From positions 17,468,501 to 17,532,500 of the forward strand of contig JASXTE010000016.1 of the NCBI GenBank assembly GCA_030280995.1: DNA of 64,000 nucleotides. Direction: 5' to 3'. The notes under the pieces were generated by a model. The model was not told where the DNA came from, did no database searches, and saw only the letters and a list, made by a program, of their open reading frames with translations. The translations under genes and the position numbers were made by a program. The DNA comes from Hemileia vastatrix. Taxonomy: Eukaryota > Basidiomycota > Pucciniomycetes > Pucciniales > Zaghouaniaceae. This document shows positions 1 to 11,689 of the stretch, piece by piece. Each line of letters starts with the position of its first letter. Position 1 is the stretch's first letter.

Positions 1-10
1 CCTGATAATA

Positions 11-1224
11 TTGAGTGATCATTATATATCTTTTCAAAATAAATCCCAGTTATTTTTTGCAAAAATCAATGAGAGTTTATCTAATCTTCCAAGGGTGAAA
101 ACCAGACTAACAACTATTGAAGAAAAATTGAATTCATTGTTTAATGATCAGAAATATTCTGAAATTTATTTGAAGGAAAATATGGTACAGGATGCTCCAA
201 GTTTACCTGTTGCTAGTTCATCTAAAGTAAAATTAGATTCAGAAATGCCTGTTGATACCACTAAGTTTCCATCAAAAATTGATGATGCAACAGGATCTTC
301 ACCAGAAAGATTAAACAATGAGATTACTGAACAATTGGAGAATTTACAGCTGCTTCTTACTCAAAAACAAGATAATACTAAGGAAACTCCTTCAAAGAAA
401 AAGAATTGGCCAAAACTTGACCAGTATCCAACATTTGATGGTGATTCTTCTTCTGATTGGCAGCAATTCATTTGCAGAATTGATAACTTAAAAAATTCTT
501 ACTATCTCCCAGATGAGGAAATTGTGTCTAAGTTGATTAATTTATTTCCCAGTGTAGCCCTAATGTGGTATGAATCTGCTCTCTTGGATAAGAATGACTA
601 CTCATGGGAAGATTAAAAGAAATTGATTAAAGCACAATTTGGTGGCTCCAAGTTTAGGATGGCTCAAAAAAGTCAGTATGAAGCAACTAGATATAACTCT
701 TCTACTGATAATCCTATTGAGTTCTTAATTAAACTTGTGAAAATCTTGAGGGCAATGGACCCAAATATGGAGTTTGAGTTATGGAAGGACAAGATCCTTT
801 ATAAATTACCAATGTCTTTGAGAGACTTGATAGTGGCTAGGACTGAGTTCTCCAGAGAAACTTCTTCCTTCATTAATACTTGTAATGTGATCCTAATAAA
901 CAACAAGTATGATGCTAGAAGATTCATTCCTAGAACCTCTTTTGAGAAACTCTCCACTTACCAACAGAAACCTCTGGAAAAGGTTGGTAAACCTTCTTCC
1001 CCTGTTGCACCTAAAAAGTATGCAACAAACACTTGCTTCAAGTGCAACAAGCCTTGGAAGAAAAGCCATGTTTGTGACAGGAAAAAAAATCTTGTTTAAC
1101 AAACTGAGGAGCATGCTGATGACACAATAGCACTGGATGATACTTCAAGTGATTGTGCCAGCAATATTTCATATGAATCTCAGAAAGAAATCTTGATGCT
1201 GGAAGAGGATATTCATCATTAAAA
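11..1224 (+). pseudogene. gag: Gag (capsid/nucleocapsid) region of chromovirus copy 1, broken
   Basis: One frame carries a Gag-like protein interrupted by in-frame stops at 614-616, 1097-1099 and about 1221. The middle contains the conserved Ty3-type capsid sequence around 'LDQYPTFDGDSSSDWQQFI' and 'MWYESALL'. Near the C-end is a zinc knuckle of the fungal form CxxC...PWKK.HxC (CFKCNKPWKKSHVC). Gag packages the RNA in cytoplasmic particles. The stop at 614 replaces a Trp codon kept in copy 3 (TGG to TAA). The N-terminus lies outside the window. The frame then continues into the protease region. Confidence 0.88.
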
Positions 1225-4200
1225 TACTATTGATATTGATAATAATGATTTATCTATGGTTGAGGATTCTGAGATCATAAATAACATTGAGGATTGCTCA
1301 ATTGTTATTGCCCCTCTTGAAGCACCAGTCTTTATCAATGGAACCAGCATTGAAGTTGTTCTGGATTCTGGAGCTGGAGGAAGTGTAGTATCTGAAAGAG
1401 CACTTGCTTCAGTGGATCAAGACTATAAATCAAAACTGATGCCTATCATTTCTGAAAATTTGAGAGGTTATGGTTCTGTTTTGTCCCCCATTGGTAAATA
1501 GAAAGACACAGTGTTTTTTAAATATAACCATGGTTTTGTAAGAGCTGTATGTGATTTTGTTGTCATGAAAAATGATAACTTAAGTAGTTGGTTTATTATA
1601 GGAAATGATATTTTAACCAAGTATGGCATAAAACTTAATCCATCAAACCAATGTTTCACAATGGGGATGAATGGGAAGAGAAAATTTATAATTTCCTCCC
1701 CAAAAAAATTATTAAAACCAGAATTGAACACATTTAATTTTGTGGTTCAATATAAAGGAAGATCTACAAAAGAAATGCATGCCCTTATGTCTGAAATCGA
1801 CAATGCTTCTTTTGGAGAACAACTTTCTGGTGAAGATAAAGATTCCATCATTAAATTGATAAAATATTTTTCCTATGGCCTTTGCTCATGGGTCACATGA
1901 ACTAGGATTAGTTAAAGAAGAAATGAAACTTTCATTATCTTGTCCATTAACTGACATACCACCTAGTTTAAAGAAGAAGCCTTATCTTGCTTCTCCCACA
2001 AAGAGAAAAGATATTGAGGATAATATCTCTACCCTTTTAAAAATGAATATTATTGAAAAGGTAGTTGAGACACCTAAATATTGTGTTATCATACCTGTCC
2101 TAATTTCTTATGAGAAAGATAAAGCCAGGTTATGTGATGATTACAGAGCATTAAATACTTATACTGTTGATGATATCTATCCTTTACCTAGAATTAGCTC
2201 TATACATGCTACATTACAAGGTGCTAAATATTTAAGCTGATTAGATGGTAACAAGAGATATAAACAGGTACCTGTTGAGAAGAATTCCCAGAATTTTCTG
2301 ATGACTGCCACTCATATGGGTATTTATAAGTATATTAGGATGCCATTTGGCCCTAAAAATGCCCCTTTAGTTTTTCAAAAAGCTATGGATAACACATTCC
2401 ATCAAGAGATAATTGAAGGATGGCTGATGGTTTATATTGATGATATCATTATATTCTCAAAAACATTTGACGACCATCTTAACCACCTGTGTAAAGTGTT
2501 CCACAAAATGGATGAATAAAATATTACACTTTCTTTGAAGAAATGTAAATTTGGTTTTCATTCTTTAAAAGTAATTGGCCATGTTGTTTCAGGGCTACAG
2601 ACATTTGTTGACCAAAACAAAGCGGCAGCCATACAACAGGTGAAGGCTTCTACCACAGTTAGAGAGCTACAGAGTTTTTTGGGAATGTGTGGATACTATA
2701 GACAGTATATTAAAAATTACCAGCTTATAGAATTACCCCTTACCCAACTGACTAGGAAGTATGTTGCTTTTGTCTGGAATAGTGAAAGACAGAGAGCTTT
2801 TGACACTATGAAACACTGTTTGATGTCAGCACCAATTCTTGCTTTACCTGACTTTAATCAACCATTTGTTTTGTACACTGATGCCAGTTCTATTGGTCTT
2901 GGTTCTGCCCTCCATCAAAAACAAGTGATGAATGATAAAGCATCAGAAGTAGTAATTTGTTATATTTCAAGAACCTTGATAAATAGTGAATTGAAATATG
3001 GTGCCACTCACCTTGAATGTTTAGCCGTAGTTTGGCCTTTAGAAAGGTTACATTATTACCTAGATGACCAGAAATTTGAACTTTTCACTGAAAGCATTTC
3101 AGTTAAATCCCTTTTAAACTTGAAAAAACCTAACAGACATATGTTCAGGAATACACAGGGAGAATGACAATTATTCATAGGGCTGGTATTGTTCACTCAA
3201 ATGTGGATATTTTATCAAGGTTACCTTTACCAAATGATGACACTAATCCTGCTTATGATCCTAGGGATAAAATTATTCATATTTGTGGGATATATGTGGT
3301 TGACATGGAGGAAGAGCTATTAAAGCTTATTCTAAATTCATATGATAAGGAGACTGACTTAAAAAAGCTATGCACCATATTAAATGATCCAAAGAATGCT
3401 TCAATGCAAGCATTAATTGAAACCCTCCCACCAAAGTACCAAAAGGCTTTGGAGAAAGGCAAATTTTCAATTGATTAAGGATATCTATATTATAGAAGAA
3501 AGTTGAGTAATTTCATTTTTATTCCTCCTTCTATGAAAGAAATCATCTTGAAAATTTGTCATGATGAAATATTAGCTGGTTATTTTGATATTGAAAAAAC
3601 AATGATCAGAATTAAAAACACTGCTTGGTGGGTTAATATGTGTGAAGACACCAGATTATATGTTGAATCATGTGATTCTTGCCAAAAAACAAAAAGATTG
3701 AATGGTAATAGAGCTAGATTAATGCAACATATTGAACCTCCTGATGCACCATGGCAGATAATAAACATGGATTTTGTAACAGGATTACCCATTGCTGGAA
3801 AAGACAGTTATAACTCTTGTTGGGTTATTGTGGACAGATTCACAAAAATGTGTAAATTTATCCCTACTCACAAGGATGTTTCTACTAAAGAATTAGCTTT
3901 CTTATGGTGGTCTCATATGTTTAATACTGCTGGTTTTCCTAAAGCCATGATCTCTGACAGAGACCCTAAATATACTTCTGAATTTTGGATGTCTCTGATG
4001 GATGTTTGTGGCTGTGATATGAAACTTTCTACTGCCCATCACCCTCATACTGATGGATAAGCTGAAAGAATGATTCAGACTTTAGAGGAAATGATAAGAA
4101 GGTATTGTGCCTTTGGCCTTGAGTATAAAGACAATGACAGATTCACTCATGATTGGGTTACCTTACTTCTTTGGTTGGAATTCGCTTATAATAGCACTGT

Positions 4201-4651
4201 TCATTCTGTTACTCAAAGAAAGCCTTTTGAGCTCTGGCTTGGATATGTTCCAAATACTCCTTCCCAAATTCTCAATAATAAAATACCTAAATTGGATTTA
4301 CATCCTGATGTAAAATCTTTTCTTCAAATGCAAAAAATTTGCAGAAGTCATTCTCAAGAATGTATTGAAAAATCCTTTGAATATGAGAAGAAGAGATGGG
4401 AAAAATTTCATAAAGAATACACTTTTAAAAAGGGTGATGAGGTGTTGATTTCTACAGTCCACTTCAATTTACAAGGTAATAACAAAATGAAAGACCCATT
4501 TGTTGGTCCATTTGTTGTCAGAAGAATGGTTGGTGCTAATTCAGTTGAAGTTATTTTGTATTCTCCATATGACAGAAAACATCCTGTTTTTCCAATATCT
4601 CTTTTGAAACCTTACACATCCAATAGTGATTTATTTCCAAAAAGGAGGTGA
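1225..4651 (+). pseudogene. pol: Pol region of chromovirus copy 1: PR, RT, RNase H, integrase (broken)
   Basis: Domains appear in order. The retropepsin-like protease has VVLDSGAGGSVVS near 1346-1395. The RT has LCDDYRALN, MPFGPKNAP and the catalytic YIDD in MVYIDDIIIFSKT near 2430-2465. RNase H has FVLYTDASS near 2867. The integrase has a zinc domain in which the second His of the usual HxxxLAGHF is Tyr (LAGYFD, near 3577) and a core with MDFVTGLP, SDRDPK and the Glu in AERMIQ. Frameshifts near 1870 and 3150 and at least five stops mean no functional polyprotein is possible. The frameshift near 3150 reflects loss of 19 bp between two TGTTCAG repeats still present in copy 3. The polyprotein would copy RNA to DNA and integrate it. 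Confidence 0.92.
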
Positions 4652-4850
4652 AGACCAAAAAAGACCCCTAAGGAAATCAATGAGACATCAGAAATTGATA
4701 AGATTCTAAATGACAGAGTAGTTACTGCTGAAAAAGGTACAGAATACTTATTGAGATTCAAGAATAAATCTTCTGAATATGATTCTTGGATACCTGGGAA
4801 AGAGATATCTAATCTTCCTACTCTGCTAAAGAAATATAAAAAGAAAAAAA
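4652..4850 (+). pseudogene. Chromodomain tail of chromovirus copy 1 integrase
   Basis: After the TGA at 4649-4651 the same frame continues with a chromodomain-like segment: EIDKILNDRVVTAEKGTEYL, then LRFKNKSSEYDSW, then LPTLLKKYKKKK. The pattern (acidic EIxKIL start, xYLxRxK strand, xxxxDSWxP, xxLPxLLxxY) is that of chromoviral integrase chromodomains, which are thought to direct integration to particular chromatin. Only the stop codon separates it from the integrase. The end of the frame differs from copy 3 by one extra A near 4848. Confidence 0.75.
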
Positions 4851-4876
4851 TCATAGCATTTTTTTTTGTTTTTTTT

Positions 4877-4888
4877 AGAGTGAGGGAG
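4877..4888 (+). other. Polypurine tract of chromovirus copy 1
   Basis: AGAGTGAGGGAG directly precedes the TGTCAGCC start of the LTR, as expected for the plus-strand DNA primer. The identical tract precedes the 3' LTR of copy 3 at 53215-53226. Confidence 0.85.
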
Positions 4889-5682
4889 TGTCAGCCAGGC
4901 TGCTATACTTACCCAGTAAAATAATTAATTATTTACTGGATGAAGCCACGCCTTATTATTATATTTATTTAATTATAAATTAGTTTTTTTAAAATTACCT
5001 ATAATAAATTAACAAATTACAGAATTGTAACATTAATGAATAATTAAAATTAAATATAAAATGTCCCTTATATTTTTATTCTCTAACACTGTGCTCGTTA
5101 ACAGGTTGAAAGAAATAAAAGTTATATTAAAAAATAGATTTTAAATTAAAATAAAATTTTTATATTCAAATAAAAATAAATATATATAAAAAATTCAATT
5201 TTCTTATTTAAAATTGACATTTAGAGTAAATTTTAAATACATTAATTTATTTCTGTCATATACAGTTAATACACCTTTCTGACACCTTTTTTTTGAAAAA
5301 CTTTGTTATTTGAAAATATTTCTTCTGGAATATTCTTTTCTCTCTCTCATATTACTGTTTTTAGAATTGTATTGTCATGCTTTGTCTCTCCTTTGCCTAT
5401 ATAAGGCCTCTCTTTTTGGTTGTTTTTCATCATTCCATTACTGATTTATTTATTAAAACTACTTAAAATATTTATTACTATCTATTATTGCTTTAGTATT
5501 TACATTCACGTAATTCTAAAACCATTAATTATAATTATAATTTAAAATTTTACCTCTTTCCTATTGAGTAAATATTCTATAAGATCAAGAAATACGTACC
5601 CAAGTTTGAACTCCATAAATTCCATTGTTACCTCCATTGGACCACCTTGAAAAACCTTCTAGACTTGAAAGTCCCCTTGACA
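4889..5682 (+). repeat. 3' LTR of chromovirus copy 1 (about 794 bp)
   Basis: It starts TGTCAGCCAGGCTGC and ends near CCTTGACA (TG...CA). It aligns along its length with the LTRs of copy 3 (45334-46143 and 53227-54033) but with many differences, including in the A+T-rich middle. This implies an older or diverged subfamily. Confidence 0.85.
5398..5405 (+). promoter_or_regulatory. TATA box of the LTR promoter (copy 1)
   Basis: TATATAAG in the context TTTGCCTATATAAGGCC lies in the middle of the LTR and is followed by a pyrimidine-rich stretch. The same position in the 5' LTR of copy 3 has TATAAAAG. This fits a U3 core promoter; the start site is not determined. Confidence 0.6.
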
Positions 5683-5775
5683 AGTTCAGTCTGAGTTCAA
5701 CCTGAGTTCCATCTGATTTCAGGTTGAGGACTTGCTAGCAAGTAGCAAGTCCACCCCCTATATTGCATAGTGTTA
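5683..5775 (+). mobile_element. Right end fragment of the TTGCTAGCAA inverted-repeat transposon
   Basis: The stretch AGGTTGAGGACTTGCTAGC..., then CCACCCCCTATATTGCATAGTG, matches the right terminus of the element at 22015-23887 (GACTTGCTAGCAAGTC ... CATATTGCGTGGTG). The rest is missing because the chromovirus LTR abuts it. Confidence 0.7.
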
Positions 5776-6474
5776 CTTACTTTTTACCAAAAAAAACTTT
5801 ATTTTATAAAATTGTGCTTTTCTATAAAAAAAATATTTTGAATCCATATAATTAATCACATCCTTCAATAAAATCACAATATTCAGGATATATCATTATT
5901 ACTTACCTCTAGACTAACCCTGACAAATTTTGTAGGGGTAAAGACACGACAAAACATCAGAGAGGAACTTTCTAGTAAGTTTTAAACCAAATTTAATTAG
6001 TCAAATTGAGTTAAGTTTCAGACTTTTTAGCAATTTCCCCCTTTTTTTCAGTTGAATTGTGAAATCACCAAATTAAAAGTATTAAACTTGAGCTCCAATC
6101 ACAGTATTAGGGAGTTTCAGATTTAAACAATCTGCACTTATAAATATGTGATTTAGCTTGATCAAATACACACTTATCTAAAACCACAAGAGAATAAATG
6201 ATGTTTTGTGCTTTTTTCCACCCAATTGTTTGACCATTCAGTCAAGAAATCTATCTTTTTTTTCCTTGAGACATTTCAAACAACTTTTATTTTGCTTAAA
6301 AAAGGTAAAAATTCCTTTACATAAATAAATGTTTTTTTAAATTTCTTAAGCTAATAAATGATAGACTTCTTCACTGAAAGATTAAAAAATTGGGTGGCAA
6401 AAACAAAAAAAAATTATCAATTCTGTTGTGGTGTAAGTGAAGTTTTTTAAAACCCACCAGTCTCAAAATTAGTC
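5776..6474. other. A+T-rich stretch without recognisable gene
   Basis: No coding or structured feature seen. Homopolymer A and T runs dominate. It may be decayed transposon sequence. Confidence 0.6.
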
Positions 6475-6670
6475 ATCACACAATATTTGGGGGAGGGGGG
6501 TGAATGCTAGTAAGTCCTAAACTTGAACTTAGATGAAAACCATATGGAAATCAGTCTAAACTTATAATGAGAAAATACTGAAATATACATTGAATAAATA
6601 TTGAGATCTTCACCAAAAATCGGTGATTCATTACTGAAAGTATAGTGAGATTTTAATAAAAAATTAATAG
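6475..6670 (+). mobile_element. Left end fragment of the TTGCTAGCAA transposon family
   Basis: CACACAATATTTGGGGGAGG followed by TGCTAGTAAGTCCT and the subterminal GATGAAAACCATATGGAAATC matches the left end of the element at 22015 (CACGCAATATTTGGGGGGG, TTGCTAGCAAGTCCT, GATGGAAATCATATGGAA). The terminus is mutated and no matching right end was seen nearby. Confidence 0.65.
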
Positions 6671-7564
6671 AAATATGATAAGGAGAGCTCAAGAGTCTAA
6701 TAATCTCACAGAATTTTTTAATGAAAAAAAATTTAATTTTAATTTTAAATTGAACTTATTCAATAAAAAGACTAAAAATTAAATTATTCATCTCAATTGT
6801 TTCATTTTTAAACTGTTTAATTATTTTACCACTTTTTTTGGAAATCATAAAAATGAAAATCACTGACTCTTTTTATTGAAAATTCCTTTTAACTAAGAAG
6901 TTTAAATTTACAAGTATGAAACACATGAGATTATTTTTCTTTGATCTATACTTATAGTTTTTTATTATGCAATATAATTATTTTCAAATTAATTAAGGCA
7001 TCTAAAAACCCCATTCAACCATCAATATTATTATATTTTTTATTCTAGAATACAGTTATAAAAACACATAACTAAAGAAAAAAAGTTATAGGAATGTATT
7101 GTTTCCTAATTTACAAATAAATAAAAGACTCTCATGGCTTCTATTAAATAAGCACTTATAATCAAGACATTTATTGATTATAAGTCTTAAAATAAGTCTA
7201 ATTCTTACAATAGTATATTTTAATTTGTTTTTAAGATTTTAAAATGCCAAATCATGATTAAAAGTAAAAGAAAATTGATTTGTGTATTTAAAAAGCTCTA
7301 GTTATTCATCAAATACTACACAAATTTATATTATAACTTTATTAAAAGTAATGCTTAGCTGATTATGAAAATTTTTATTTTTTATGTCATCACTTTTTCA
7401 TAAGCATATTAAGAGTTGGAAGAGTTATCTCATTATTTATATAATTGATTACTAATTGGTAAAATGTTAATGTAAAGAAAATAAATTTAAACAAGATTTA
7501 AATTTTAAAGTGAAATAAATTCAAAAATATAAATTTCTTCAAGCTATCATTTTTAATCTAAAGT
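6671..7564. other. A+T-rich stretch without recognisable gene
   Basis: No coding signal, RNA gene or clear repeat seen. Possibly the interior of the degraded element whose left end lies at 6475. Confidence 0.5.
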
Positions 7565-9260
7565 TTTACATATTTGTAAGTGCGGATTTCAAACCAAAAA
7601 AGCACTTAAATTTTTCAAAAAAGTCACTTATTTCAAAAATGGGTGTCAGTTATGACCTCAAATCAGCACTTGTTTCACAATTTTCTTTTCACAACCACAT
7701 GTTGGCCACATCATCCCTTCCTTACCCACCCTGTTCCTGTCACATGTAACACCCAAACCTCCATCCTCTCATCAATCCTTTGCACACACCCCTCACTGAG
7801 ATTTGAAACATTTTATTACCAAATTTTAACCAGACATATTTTTTTCCCATTTTTTTTATGTTTTCAAACTAATAATATCTTTTCTTGTAACATAAAAATT
7901 TCATGATGCCTCCCAGAGAATCCAAAACTTAAAGGGCAACTCAAAAAAAGCTTCACCACAAAGGTCATCCCATAATGCAAGCCCCTCACCAGAGAAATTA
8001 AATTCTTGGAAGCTAAAAAAAAGGAGATTATCTCATCATTATCAACTTACTTAAAATTAAATAAAATTATTATGCATTTTTTGGATGTGAGGGTTCCACC
8101 TTCATCAAAGGTCAATGGCTTCTTGTTGATGGAAAATGAAGTAAAAAAGGAAAAAAAAGTTAAAATCAACATCAATGGTAAGAAAATGAAGGAGAGGCTC
8201 AAAAGTTATGAATTAAAATATTAAAAGGCTCATTTTTCTTCCACTTCCACTGGATTTGGTATTGATAATTATGATATGGAGAATGGAATTACTAATGTTT
8301 CAAAAAAGCTCAATGTCATGTGTATTCTCTATGAGTAAATGGATATTCTTTTTGATTCTAGATTTAAAAGTTACTTTTAATTATATCAAAAATAGATAAA
8401 CCATGAGATTCTGATAACACCATTTTTCCTTACTGGACCCTAAAATATTGAACTCGGAAATTTCAGATGGTAAAATAATACTGGCACCTGTGCAAAAATC
8501 CTCATCACCAACATAGTTTTATCACCTCACCACCAATTTTCATCTCTAAATAAAGAAAAGTTAAAAAAATTCTAGATCTGTTTGAAAACTTTGGCAATAC
8601 CCTACACAAAATTTTATTGAAGAAAGAGGTGGGTATCATCATTTTTTTTTAAGTCATCAATTTTTCATATCAAATTTGAAAAATTGGCAATACCCTCCCC
8701 TGAATTTTATCGAAGGGCTGAAAATCACCAAAATTTAATAAAATTACATAAATTAGTAAATGAAGAAATAAGATAAGTCAAATTTAATTGTTTTAAAGTA
8801 ATGAAAATTTCTCAAGCCAAATTTAATACCAGTCTATAGACTAAGTTTGGTACTTTCTACAAATATTGGCTAGAGGATTCTCATGGAACAATTTAATGCT
8901 TTCATGATTACTGTTTATACAACACAAGGTAGTTGGCTTATTACTTTAATTTATTTCATTGAAAAATCTGTTTTTTTAATTAAAAATTAATTAAAGAATA
9001 AAAAATATTTGAGGACTTAACAAATTCCCATACATTTTGATCTACCTAAAGGTTTAGAAATTTATTGATTTTACTTTCTTGTTTCACCTTGTTGATTCAT
9101 TTGACTAACTTTTGACTGATCTGATAAGAGCAGCCAAAATGAGTGAAGGGTTAGACATATGAAAATGGTAAGAAAAAGAAAAAAAACACCTTTATGAAAC
9201 AGCAGAATAATAAATAAAGAGAAAGCTTATTTGAGGAATCCAGAAGGATAAATGCACAAT

Positions 9261-9345
9261 AGGGGGTGTCAGTTCTGGCAAATCCGCACTTACAAATCCG
9301 CACTTAAATTTGACCAAATCCGCACTTAAATAAGTGCGGATTTCC
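9261..9345 (+). repeat. Left TIR plus subterminal TCCGCACTTA repeats
   Basis: After the 25-bp terminal repeat, AATCCGCACTTA recurs three times (near 9280, 9294 and 9317) and once inverted (TAAGTGCGGATTT near 9331). Clustered subterminal repeats in Harbinger elements are probable transposase-binding sites; here that is inference. Confidence 0.75.
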
Positions 9346-9568
9346 AAAACACACTAGCCCCAATACTGGTGGATTTCAAAATGAAATAAGTCACTTATTT
9401 CACTCAAATCCGCACTTTCTCAACCAAAAGTGCTGATTTCACCATCAAGTCCCATTTCACTGATTTGTCAGCATCATCCCATTCATACGCAGCACTCCGC
9501 AGCATAACACTTCATAACTCAAAACATCGTACATCACTTACATCTTCATATCATATCATATAAGAGTC

Positions 9569-10828
9569 ATGCCTTCCTCACTTTCAAATCGTGATAAATT
9601 ACATAAAGCAATGACTTTCATGGCGCTTGAACTGCTCTTGGACTCTGATTCCGATTCTGATCTAGAAGAAGATTTTGTCGTTTTATCAAAAATGGCCAGG
9701 AAACGTTACCTTCTTCCCAGAAAGCCTCAAGTACTTCATACCCCCAAGTACACCATCCAAACACTTCTTAAACTATCTACACCCAGTTTTAGACAGCTGT
9801 TCAGGACTTCTCAGGAATGTTTCCTTAAATTGCTTGAGCTTATTCAGGATCATCCCATATTTCACAATAATTCTCAAAAAGAACAACAACATCCTTCAAT
9901 TCAATTGGCCATCACACTATGTCGTTTGGGTTCAAATGGTAATGGAGCCGCTTTGAAACGTTTAGAAAATGTCTTTGATTTAGGGTATGGTTCAGTTAAC
10001 ACTTATACCAAACGATGTATCACTGCCATCAACTCCTTGGAATCTCAACTTCTCACCTGGCCAACAAAAGAAGAGCGACTTGAATCATCTCAGGTTATGC
10101 AAGCAGAGGGCTTTCCAGGATGTATTGGTTTTGTTGATGGTACTACTATTCCTTTGAGCCAGAAACCTGCTCAAGGTGGAAACAATTACTTTGACCGTAA
10201 AAAGAGGTAGATTATTTTTAACTCCTTTCATCCTCCTTGAAACTAACACAAACAAATATATCTTCTTTATAGATATTCAATTAACGTTCAGCTTATATGT
10301 GACGTAAACAAAAAATTTATATCATTCTTCGCTGGCTATCCTGGCTCATGTCATGACTCCTACGTCTTCCAAAGAATGCATATTTCAAATGAACCTGAAA
10401 AATTCTTTGATGAAAATCAGTATCTTCTTGCAGATTCTGCTTATGTGAATGGAAAGTATGTACTTCCTGCTTTTCGGGGAGCAGCTTCAGAAGACAGTCA
10501 AAATGCCAAATTCAAAAATCATTTGGCAAAGTCAAGAGTCCGTATTGAACATTCTATTGGAATCTTGAAAGGCCGTTTTTCTAGTTTAAGGGAATTAAGA
10601 AGTCCTCTTAGAAATAAATCTGAAATGGAGGCGGTGATCAACTGGATTCTGTGTTGCACTATACTTCATAACCTACTTGCTGACCTCAAAGATCAATGGT
10701 TAGAGCTGTATGAAGATGAACAAGTTGATTCACCTCCGACTATATCCAACACTTCTATTTCTCAATCAACTAGTATAAGGGCGAAAATCCTTCCAATAAC
10801 ACTCCAACATTTTTCAACGCAATTTTAA
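9569..10828 (+). CDS. PIF/Harbinger DDE transposase, two exons, intact (397 aa)
   Basis: A 397-aa transposase is encoded by exon 1 (9569-10206) and exon 2 (10273-10828), joined by removing a 66-bp intron. Without splicing, the frame stops at 10208. The N-terminal third is a basic/acidic region with a Ser-Asp run (residues 25-36) and a helical HTH-like part. The C-terminal half is a DDE_Tnp_4-type nuclease. D190 lies in FVDGTTIPL, D241 in the HDS motif (AGYPGSCHDSYVF), D267 in LLADSAYVNG, and E305 in RVRIEHSIGILKGRF. These are the expected catalytic motifs of the HARBI1/PIF family, and the length is typical. It would cut at the TIRs in the nucleus. The ATG at 9569 starts a frame conserved as MPSSLSN... 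in several decayed copies. No stop or frameshift is seen after splicing. Subtle inactivating changes cannot be excluded. Confidence 0.9.
10207..10272 (+). other. Spliceosomal intron in the Harbinger transposase gene
   Basis: Donor GTAGAT, acceptor TTTATAG, 66 bp, phase 2. Splicing joins ...YFDRKK to RYSINVQLICDVNKKFI, exactly the strand order of the DDE_Tnp_4 domain. This is strong support even though the donor is not the consensus GTAAGT. Confidence 0.85.
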
Positions 10829-11029
10829 TTTTTTTCTCTTTCTCTTCAAATTATCAATTTGCATGTATTATTCACTGAGAATGGTAAATTGTTTTGCATA
10901 TTTTTTTGGTTTTTGAATTTGCTGTTAAAGTCTTATTTTTTTCTCTCTGTGTTTTCTTTCATCAACTCAACATGAAATCGCATATTTTCAGCAAACGCAT
11001 ATTTTTTCAGTCACTCAAAGGTTGGGAAA
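10829..11029. other. 3' flank of the transposase gene, T-rich
   Basis: Noncoding T-rich sequence between the transposase stop and the purine-rich block. Nothing further recognised. Confidence 0.5.
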
Positions 11030-11360
11030 GAGTTGGAAGGGAAGATTAAGGGTTCCGAGGCATTTTAAATGAAGAAAAGGGTCTGGGAGAGGTTGAGAGG
11101 GGTGAAATGGGGATCAAAAGAGGATGGCATACAATGGGGCTGGGAGGATAGCAAAAGGCATGGGGAGGGAAGACAAGCATGTGTTGATAGAATTGAAAGG
11201 GATGGAGATTGGTGCAAACAGAGTGTGATAATAGGAGGATGAACTCTGTTCTTCGGGCGAAGAACAGAGTTCACTTCCATAAAATATTAGCTGAAACATA
11301 GTTTTCAATTCTGTAAAAACAGTTGTAAGTAATAGAAAAAGTCACTGATTTTTTTTATAT
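11030..11360 (-). repeat. Purine-rich block shared in inverted orientation with 22340-22690
   Basis: This block (GGTTGGGAAAGAGTTGGAAG ... GTCACTGATTTTTTTATATG) is the near reverse complement of 22340-22690, inside the TTGCTAGCAA element. It contains a perfect hairpin at 11241-11272. It may be a small insertion within the Harbinger element or a fragment captured by it. The ORFs across it are low-complexity translations. Confidence 0.7.
11241..11272. repeat. Perfect 15-bp palindrome with 2-nt loop
   Basis: GAACTCTGTTCTTCG, then GG, then its exact reverse complement. The related copy at 22430-22461 keeps the hairpin with some mismatches. Confidence 0.85.
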
Positions 11361-11689
11361 GTAATCCTTGCTTTACGAGGAGACTTTTGTGACGAAGCAG
11401 ATTTTTGAGTTACCTTTTGAGATTTGGAATGTCTGGGAGGCATTATGAAACTGGCACATAACAAGAAAAAAGATTAAAAAGTAGAAGAAATAAGTAAAAA
11501 AGAATGTAAACATGCCTGGTCAAAATATTGAAAATGTCAGGAAGGGGTGTGTGCCGAGGATTGATGGGTAGGTAGCGAGGAAGGTCAGTGTGTCACATGT
11601 CACAGGGATGGGGTAAGAAAGGAAGGGATGTTTTGTGGCCAAAATGTGGTTGTGAAAAAAAACGGGAAAAAAGTTCTGATTTGAGGTCA

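Larger units (their letters stand above)
1..5682 (+). mobile_element. Ty3/gypsy chromovirus copy 1, 5'-truncated by the window edge
   Basis: The gag-PR-RT-RNase H-integrase-chromodomain order on the + strand, followed by a polypurine tract and an LTR, identifies a Ty3/gypsy chromovirus. The 5' LTR and start of gag lie outside the window. The coding part aligns throughout with the complete copy at 45334-54033, so both belong to one family. This copy is dead: the reading frame is broken by stops near 616, 1099, 1221, 1501, 2240, 2519, 3478, 4060 and 4651 and by frameshifts near 1870 and 3150. The LTR runs into the right end of the TTGCTAGCAA transposon at 5683, so the element probably inserted into that older element. 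Confidence 0.93.

Noticed and set aside
8006..8224. 72-aa Lys-rich + strand ORF
   Set aside because: It lies in the interior of a decayed Harbinger copy. The matching region at 13700-13910 is not open in the same way.
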